Shown: piece after piece, positions 40,500 to 46,409 of the stretch
How positions within the stretch are numbered: the stretch's first letter is position 1
Layout: each line of letters starts with the position of its first letter
Source: Patescibacteria group bacterium
Lineage (GTDB): Bacteria; Patescibacteriota; Minisyncoccia; UBA6257; JAKLIH01
NCBI GenBank assembly: GCA_022709715.1
Contig: JAKLIH010000006.1
Coordinates: forward strand, 1 to 46,409
Direction: 5' to 3'
DNA length: 46,409 bases
Translations under genes and position numbers: made by a program
Notes under the pieces: generated by a model
The model's input: only the letters and a program-made list of their open reading frames with translations
What the model was told of the DNA's origin: nothing
Databases searched by the model: none

Positions 40500-41828
40500 T
40501 TATTGATATTTTTCTTTTGTTTTGTTATATATTTCTGATATTTCATTAACGCTTAAAGCTCGATTATATATACGGATATCGTCAAGATAGCCTTTTATTC
40601 CGTATCCTCCAGCATTAAAATCTCCTAAATATTTTGCTCTTAAACTATCTGGAAATAACATAGTATTAGCAGTAGTAAAGGTATAAAGTAAAATTCCGTT
40701 TCTATAAGATTTTACAGTTTTATTATTATAATCTGCGACAACAGTTATTAATACTCATTGATTATTATAATTTAGAAAGATATCACCTATAGATGCATCT
40801 AAATTACTTGTGCCTGTAGCATAACGAAAATATAGACCATTGCTAGTATTTCTAAATAAAAATATATATCCTATAATAGATTGTGAATTATTATCTCCAA
40901 TGATTGTTTGTACAAAACTCTGGCTCGTACAATTCACCCAAGCAGATATGCTCAATACTCCAGTTTGATTAGATATAGAAAAGGCATTTGTAACTACACG
41001 ATCATCATCTCTATCGAAATAAAGATTTCTCTCATTGTAACTAGTAGTAGTTTGGGTTGCTCCATTTATAGTACCATTGTATCCATGTCCAGAATAATCA
41101 TAGGCAGTATTTCCTGATGTTTCATCAAATTTTCAATGACCAACTAAGTTAGTATCTCGGGACAATGGTGTAGATCAGGTTCGGTTAGGACTACCTACAG
41201 TAAAGGCTCCAGTGAGTGAATCATCATCATTGATGGAGTTAGTATTGGGATTCTTAAGTAGAGCTGTAACTTCATAGGATCCACCGGAATAGTAGGTATA
41301 GAAGTAAGTAGTATCATTCACTGGATCAATAGGAAGGATGGGTATATAGCTATTACCATTAGCAATTGAAAAATCAATAGGGATTCAACCATTGGAATCA
41401 GTTTTACGATAGTTATCTATTGTTTTACAACTATAGGTATAACCAGTGGGTAATACTGGAAGAGTGTAGGATGAACAGGTACTGCTTGTATCAGGGAGTG
41501 ATATATATACAGTTGTAGTTGATCCATAAGCTATACCATCGGTATTTCAGGTTTCAATGAAATTGATAGCTCTATTTATGGTATTAATATCACTTACTCT
41601 TCTAGTATCTCTGAAATTATCAAAAAGTCGAGCTGGATTTAATGCAAAAATTACAATAGCTGAAAGGATTGCAAGAATTGCGATGACTATCATGAGTTCA
41701 ACAAGCGTGAAGCTCTTTTTGCTATTACTACTAGCCCCCACACCAACCATAGGTTGGGGTGGGGGCCAAGCCGAATTATCCGAAGGAGTTTTAATACTAA
41801 ATTTATTTTTATAATTTGTATTTTGCAT
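40500..41828 (-). CDS. Type IV pilin-like protein with C-terminal LamG domain (UGA-Trp; palindrome in the leader)
   Basis: ATG 41828 to TAA 40500 gives 442 residues through TGA codons (IETWNTDG, NGWIPID, RTWSTPL, HWKFDE, NNQWVLI). The prepilin signal KKSFTLVELMIVIAILAILS is typical, but the residue before the cleavage site is Ser, not Gly. The leader peptide is stretched by about 16 residues encoded by the palindrome at 41731-41770 (AWPPPQPMVGVGAS). After the pilin helix and NPARLFDNFRDTRR, a concanavalin-like LamG domain spans about 230-440 (VGHWKFDETSGNTAYDYSG). It is probably a surface adhesin or minor pilin. Confidence 0.85.
41731..41770. repeat. GGTTGGGGTGGGGG palindrome inside the pilin leader
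   Basis: CTAGCCCCCACACCAACC-ATA-GGTTGGGGTGGGGGCC, in frame with the pilin gene and continued by AAGCCGAATTATCCGAAGG. It is the same unit as at 20015 in recG. Confidence 0.8.
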
Positions 41829-42282
41829 TTTATTGTTTTCCCCCTCTTTTAAGAACCATTTCTGATTTATAAAGTGGGATGTTTCTGTTAAAATATTTTT
41901 TGTAATTTTTAAGCTAAGTTTGATTATGCTAGTTGCGTCCTTCGGACGCCATGGTCTCTAAAAGAGGGGGCTGATCCCCTTCTTTAGAAATCGCTTTCTA
42001 TTAATATTTTTGCTTTGCAAAAATATTGCGATTTTAAAGGAGGGGGATTTTTAATTTTTAATTTTTTATTGGTATTTTATTGCTATTGTTTTACCATTGC
42101 ATTACTACTGCTTTACTATTGTCTTTCTATTGCTTTACCATTGTTTTTTTATTACTCTGTTAATTACTAATTACTTTTTACTAATTACTCTTTTTGTTGT
42201 TTTTGCATTGTATTGTTTTCCATCTTTGATTTTTGATTTATGGATTTGACTTTTGACATTTGAGATTTGAGATATTATTTTA
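41829..42282. other. Pilin leader and degenerate repeat region, no gene
   Basis: It holds the CCCCCTCTTTT motif at 41840, a GCGTCCTTCGGACGC hairpin (41935-41949), further AAAAGAGGGGG and AGGAGGGGG runs near 41958 and 42037, and a degenerate TTACTATTG tandem (42065-42150). The GC-rich hairpin and purine tracts may form the pilin 5' leader. Confidence 0.5.
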
Positions 42283-42615
42283 TTATTCTCCTTTTTTAGG
42301 AAAGCGTATAATCAAAATACCTTTATCATCAAAATTAGCAGTGGCATTGTCGGTGTCAATATTGGGCGGGAGCACACAGGTTTTGGAAAAATTGCCCCAA
42401 TAGCATTCGTGCTTAATATAATCATCGCTACCGACAATTTCTGGTTCTTTACGCTCACCGCGAATAGTCACCATGTCATTGTTAATGGAAATGTCTATTT
42501 CGCTTTGATCCACTCCAGCGATAACTGTACGCAAAACGATGTCTTCATCGGTTTCGTATAGGTCAACTGGCAATCGTCCTTCTTCAGGACATTCTGGCAA
42601 TTTTTTATCAGGCAT
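42283..42615 (-). CDS. Hsp20-family small heat-shock chaperone
   Basis: The 110-residue alpha-crystallin domain protein has LPVDLYETDEDIVLRTVIAG, DISINNDMVTIRGERK, the YWGNFSKTCVLPPNID loop and the closing GILIIRFPKK. It lacks a long N-terminal arm and the C-terminal I-x-I/V extension. It holds unfolding proteins. Trp (CYWGNF) is TGG, the stop is TAA. The leader carries the AAAAGAGGGGG motif with the AAAGTTGT hairpin also seen before the ECF sigma gene. Confidence 0.9.
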   Translation of the reverse strand: MPDKKLPECPEEGRLPVDLYETDEDIVLRTVIAGVDQSEIDISINNDMVTIRGERKEPEIVGSDDYIKHECYWGNFSKTCVLPPNIDTDNATANFDDKGILIIRFPKKGE

Positions 42616-42937
42616 ATTGTTTTTATTAAATTTTTATTAAATTGTTTTCCCCCTCTTTTAAAAGTTGTTAAGAGTACAACTTTTATATTGAAGGAATTTT
42701 TTTAATTATTTGTTACTCTCTCTTTACAAAGTTATTTGAGTTGCGATGTTAATTGCACAACTTTTTAAAAGCGGGGGTTAATTTTGCTACGCCATAGTAA
42801 AACATAGTAAAGCATTGTAAATCTGTCGCAAAGCAGTTGCTAAAAAACATCTTTTGATTATTTGCTATTTACTCTTTTCATTACTACTTACTACTTACTT
42901 TTTACTCTTCATATTACTATTTACTATTTACTACTTA
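42616..42937. other. Hsp20 leader and repeats, no gene
   Basis: Contains the shared leader motif and hairpin (42649-42683), a possible second AAAAGCGGGGG (42764-42775), and TTACTATTTACTACTTACT-type low-complexity repeats up to the PrsW-like stop. Confidence 0.45.
42649..42683 (-). promoter_or_regulatory. Shared leader motif before hsp20
   Basis: AAAGTTGT(A)CTCTTAACAACTTT hairpin followed by TAAAAGAGGGGGAAAACAA, paralleling 12153-12183. Confidence 0.45.
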
Positions 42938-43687
42938 CTATTTACTCTTTGTATTACTCTTCACCTTAACATTTAAACCCTCAACAACATCAAATAACCA
43001 TAATAATATCGAGGCACCGACAAACACACAGGTAAACATAAGAAGAACAGCAAATATCCCATAGGTAAATATCAGAGTGTTAAATAAAGCATGAAACAAA
43101 ATAGCTAAAACTAGTCCTGTACCAAGTAAATATTTGCGTTTACTAGCAATTTGCATGCTTCAGAAAAAACCAATCACGCCTGAGCAAATGATGTGAAGTA
43201 AATTAGCACCTAAAAATCGAGCTGTAAGAGTTTGAAATGGCACCACAAAGGTATGAAGTTGATCAAAAATTGAAAAATAATTCTCAATTGATGAAAAACC
43301 AATCGCACAAACAACCATATAAATCATTGGATCGATGGCTTCGTCTAAATACTTGCTACGATGTAATGTAAAATAAATCATTAAAAATTTGACTACTTCT
43401 TCAACAATTGCCACTCAAAGAAAAGCATTAAAATTATCATGAAAATGAATGAGATTATAAAAAATTGGTCAATAAGTATTTGAGAATGATTCAGCAAAAT
43501 TTTGTATAAACAACACAACTAGAGTAGAAGCTATACCCATTAGAAAAGCATGTAATAAAACAACTTTTGGTTCAGGATGTTTTCAATCGCGCAATAAAAA
43601 AAATATCAATCAAATAATCAATGGTATCATGCCAAAACTAAACGGCAAAAAATAAGTTTTAATGACTTCTAAAAAGTATAATCACAT
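42938..43687 (-). CDS. PrsW-like integral membrane protease (many UGA-Trp)
   Basis: ATG 43687 to TAG 42938 gives 249 residues with TGA as Trp (MWLYFLE, PLIIWLIFF, RDWKHPEP, TYWPIFY, AFLWVAIVEE, FFWSMQIA). About seven membrane spans. The family motifs are visible: VAIVEEVVKFLMIY (E-E-x-x-K), FSSIENYFSIF (x-E-N) and AILFHALFNTL (H-x-x-x-N). PrsW-type proteases belong to the CAAX-protease-like (ABI) superfamily, and in Bacillus cleave an anti-sigma factor. A link to the local ECF system is possible but only inferred. Confidence 0.85.
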
Positions 43688-43746
43688 TTACGTTGGTTTA
43701 AGATATGAATATATTGTATAGAAGAAAAACAAAAAAAACAAGCGTA

Positions 43747-45867
43747 CTACAACTTTTCAATCATTAAAAGATTTTTTCGGTTAGGCAGTAGGCTTCAAAT
43801 GTATTCAGTTACAAAAGGAATGAATGGATGAAGCATACGCAAATTATTCTCAAGAATTTTAAGTAAAGTCGCTTGGGCTTGATCTTTGTTTTTGTTGTCT
43901 TTAATGTCCTGTTTCAAATCTTCAATAATTTTATCAGCAAAAGTAAACCAAAAATATTTATATAGTAGAGTGCTAGCGCCGGTTAAGTTTAATTTATCGA
44001 AACATTTTTTATATTTAGCAACCAAATCGTTGTTATTTTCAATATATTTTTTATATTTTGACTCCAATTTAACTTCACTATCAAAATCAAAATCAGATAA
44101 ATTCATTAAAACAAATTTTGATGCGTTTCAAACTTTATTAACAAAATTACGAGCACCGATTACTTTATCATCAGAAAAAGCTAAATCATCGCCGATTTTT
44201 GTGCCATAGAGCATGGATCAACGTAAAACATCGGCACCGTATTGATCGCAAACCGTTATTGGGTCAATTGAATTACCTTTTGATTTTGACATTTTTTGAT
44301 GATGTTTATCGCGAACTAAGCCATGGAATAAAACTTTTTTAAAAGGAATTTTTTTAGTTTTATATAAACTCATCATAATCATACGAGCCACTCAGAAAAA
44401 TATAATATCATAAGCTGTTTCCATAACGCTAGTTGGAAAATAGGTTTCAAAATCTTTTTCTTTATTAGCTAGTAGTGTGGCAAATGGCCATTGGCTGGAA
44501 GAAAATCAAGTATCAAAAACATCATTGTCTTGTTTTCAGCCTTCCCCCGGACAATCCTTTTGAATTTTAATATCACCATCTTTAAATCAAGCCGGAATTG
44601 GAATGCCTCAGTATATTTGTCTTGAAATATTTCAATCTTTTAATTCTTTCATTCAATGAAAAAATATTTTTTCAAAACGCTTGGGGACAAATTGAACTTC
44701 TCCGGTTTTAACAGCATCCACAGCTAAATCTCTTAAAGATTTCTTAGTATTATTGATTGGTTTGGTCATAGCTACAAATCATTGAGGTATAATTAGTGGT
44801 TCAATTGGCGTATTGCATTTATAACAAACCGATACATTATGTTTATAAGGTTCCTGTTTAATAAAAGTTTTGTTTTCAGTCATAATTTTTATAGATTCTT
44901 CTCTGGCCATTTTGGGTTTAAGACCAGCGAGTGGCCCAGCATTTTCATTTAATTTACCATCCAGATCAATAATTGGTAAAAATCCTAAATCATGTTTCTT
45001 ACCAATTTCAAAATCAGTAGCATCATGATTAGGTGTTACTTTTAAAGCACCAGTTCCAAATTCAATATCAACACTATCATCCCCGATGACCGGAATTAAA
45101 CGTTTGGTAATTGGTTCAATGACTTTTTTACCAATCCAAGCTAAATATCTTTTGTCTTTTGGATTAACAGCCACGGCCAAATCGCCAGGAATGGTTTCGG
45201 GACGAGTGGTAGCCACAGTTAAAAAATCATCACTAGCAGAATCTTGATATTTAATATAATAAAGAAAACCATCTTCTTCTATATATTGGGTTTCTAAATC
45301 CGATAGAGCGGTTCGATGTTTAGGACAATAATTTACAATGCGACTGCCACGATAAATCAAACCATCGTCATACATTTTTTTAAAAGTATCATAAACAGTA
45401 TCAATAATTTTAGGATCAAGCGTAAAAGTTTCCCTGGATCAATCACATGAACCACCCAGACGTTTGACTTGTGCGTTCATATGCTTTTTGTTGGCTTGAG
45501 TAAAATTTCAAACTTCATTGTAAAAATCTTCACGTTCCATTTGAAAACGAGATTTGCCTTCTTTTTCTAATTTCTTTTCATAAACCACTTGGGTTTCAAA
45601 ACCAGCATGATCTGACCCCGGAAGTCATAGGGTTTTCTTACCTTGCATACGTTGATAACGAATAATGGCATCTTCAATTGACATAACTAAACCATGACCA
45701 AGATGCAAACTACCATTGGCATTGGTTGGTGGCATAATAATACAAAAAGGTTCCTTATAATCTTTTGGCAAATTGTCGGGATTAAAAAAACCTGACTTTT
45801 CTCAAGTTTCATAAATACTTCCTTCTACATTTTTGTGATCATAAGCTTTAGGTAAATCGTTTATCAT
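43747..45867 (-). CDS. valS: Valyl-tRNA synthetase (many UGA-Trp)
   Basis: ATG 45867 to TAG 43747 gives 706 residues. TGA encodes universally conserved Trp, including [20 protein letters not shown] and [14 protein letters not shown]. Class I signatures are NGSLHLGHG (HIGH) and [12 protein letters not shown] (KMSKS). The editing domain carries [17 protein letters not shown]. The C-terminal tRNA-binding coiled coil of larger ValRS is missing, as in many reduced genomes (usual length 860-950). This gene gives the clearest evidence for UGA=Trp. There is no Shine-Dalgarno. Confidence 0.96.
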
Positions 45868-46409
45868 ATGTATATGTTTATATATAGTAATATACCAAAA
45901 AAAGATATAAAAGTAAATAAAAGTTAAAGAGAAAAAACAATGGTAATACAATTGTAAAGCAATGGTAAGACCCACCACGACCAACCGGAGGTTGGTGTGG
46001 GCCTGCCTGCCGGTAGGCAGGGGCTAGCAGTAGCAAGACAATCGTAAAGAGAAAGGAAAAAATAGTAATTGGTAAGTAGTAAGTAGTAATATGAAGAGTA
46101 AAAAGTAATACAATGGAAAAACAATAGTAATACAGTGGTAAAACAATTGTAAAGAATAGTAAAGAGTAAATAAATAATTACCAATCGCTACTTGCCAATT
46201 ACTCTTTCTGTTTGAACATTGAAACTTGAAAAACCGCGTTAGCGGTTTAACATGGTCCAGCACCACTTTTAAAAGCGGCGATATACTCGTTTTTGTTACC
46301 AAAAGTTTTATTAAAAACTTTTGACAGAAATCTCGTAGCCCTAAGGAGAATCCACTAGTCCCCACATTAAGTTTGCTGTTAATGGGTTATGAGAAATTAA
46401 ACATTAATC
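45868..46409. repeat. Repeat-rich intergenic region at the right edge, no gene
   Basis: Degenerate ACAATGGTAA/TACAATTGTAAAG tandem units (45935-46150) surround a complete CCAACCGGAGGTTGG plus CCTGCCTGCCGGTAGGCAGG composite palindrome (45969-46028). Further right are AAACCGC/GCGGTTT (46233-46250) and AAAAGTTTT/AAAACTTTT hairpins, and one end of the 90 bp inverted-repeat family (about 46358). No supportable ORF. Confidence 0.6.

Noticed and set aside
41935-41949. tRNA-like or rRNA feature near the GC-rich hairpin
   Set aside because: Only a 7 bp hairpin is present; no tRNA arms or rRNA motifs surround it.
43747-45867. UGA as glycine, as in Gracilibacteria/Absconditabacteria
   Set aside because: The conserved sites in ValRS, SMC, HisRS, PPDK and NusB require Trp; Gly would disrupt well-known motifs.
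18687-46000. Core genes broken by TGA taken as pseudogenes
   Set aside because: No frameshifts or TAA/TAG interruptions accompany the TGA codons, the frames join exactly, and TGA sits at conserved Trp positions in essential genes.

Overview
This is an AT-rich bacterial chromosome segment read almost entirely from the minus strand. The core genes use UGA as tryptophan: in ValRS, HisRS, SMC, pyruvate phosphate dikinase, RecG, RNase III, NusB and a Xer recombinase the in-frame TGA codons fall where these families carry Trp, and the reading frame continues on both sides. A peptidoglycan-binding surface protein, a type IV pilin-like protein, a DUF5667-like membrane protein, a GxxExxY nuclease domain, small aminoacyl-tRNA synthetases and an unusually short SMC suggest a Candidate Phyla Radiation (Patescibacteria, Parcubacteria/ABY1-like) bacterium. 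Pilins and peptidoglycan-binding proteins argue against Mollicutes. The lineage is an inference from gene content.

Layout. 1-3.9 kb: truncated surface protein, two tandem hicBA toxin-antitoxin pairs, DUF5667-like protein. 4-12 kb: intergenic repeats, an ATPase/STAS-like pair, an AbiE system, a 709-residue secreted protein, a third hicBA-like pair, and an ECF sigma factor with a downstream partner. 12.2-18.5 kb: two tRNAs, a PAP2 phosphatase and a Xer recombinase among many very small genes. 18.7-24.6 kb: RecG with an inserted nuclease domain, an unknown lysine-rich protein, two possible small RNAs, HisRS. 24.7-34.3 kb: more small genes around a DUF4143-type ATPase and ppdK. 34.5-46.4 kb: smc, an MNT/HEPN pair, rnc, nusB, rpmF, a pilin-LamG protein, Hsp20, a PrsW-like membrane protein, valS.

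The most striking pattern is that two kinds of gene are interleaved. Core genes are AT-rich, lack clear Shine-Dalgarno sequences, use TGA as Trp and stop at TAA/TAG. About 20 small genes (53-260 codons) are GC-richer. Nearly all have a strong Shine-Dalgarno, most have a TTGACA/17 nt/extended -10 promoter of their own and a hairpin terminator, and 8 of 21 end in TGA immediately before the terminator or the next gene. In those eight TGA must be a stop if the gene is to end before its terminator. The window therefore looks like a recoded chromosome carrying standard-code gene cassettes.

The region is also rich in palindromic repeats: a 31-35 bp palindrome with conserved AACGGTACC arms (several copies with compensated base changes), an approximately 142 bp MITE-like element with terminal inverted repeats, and a GGTTGGTGTGGGGG palindrome that has entered the coding sequences of recG and the pilin gene.
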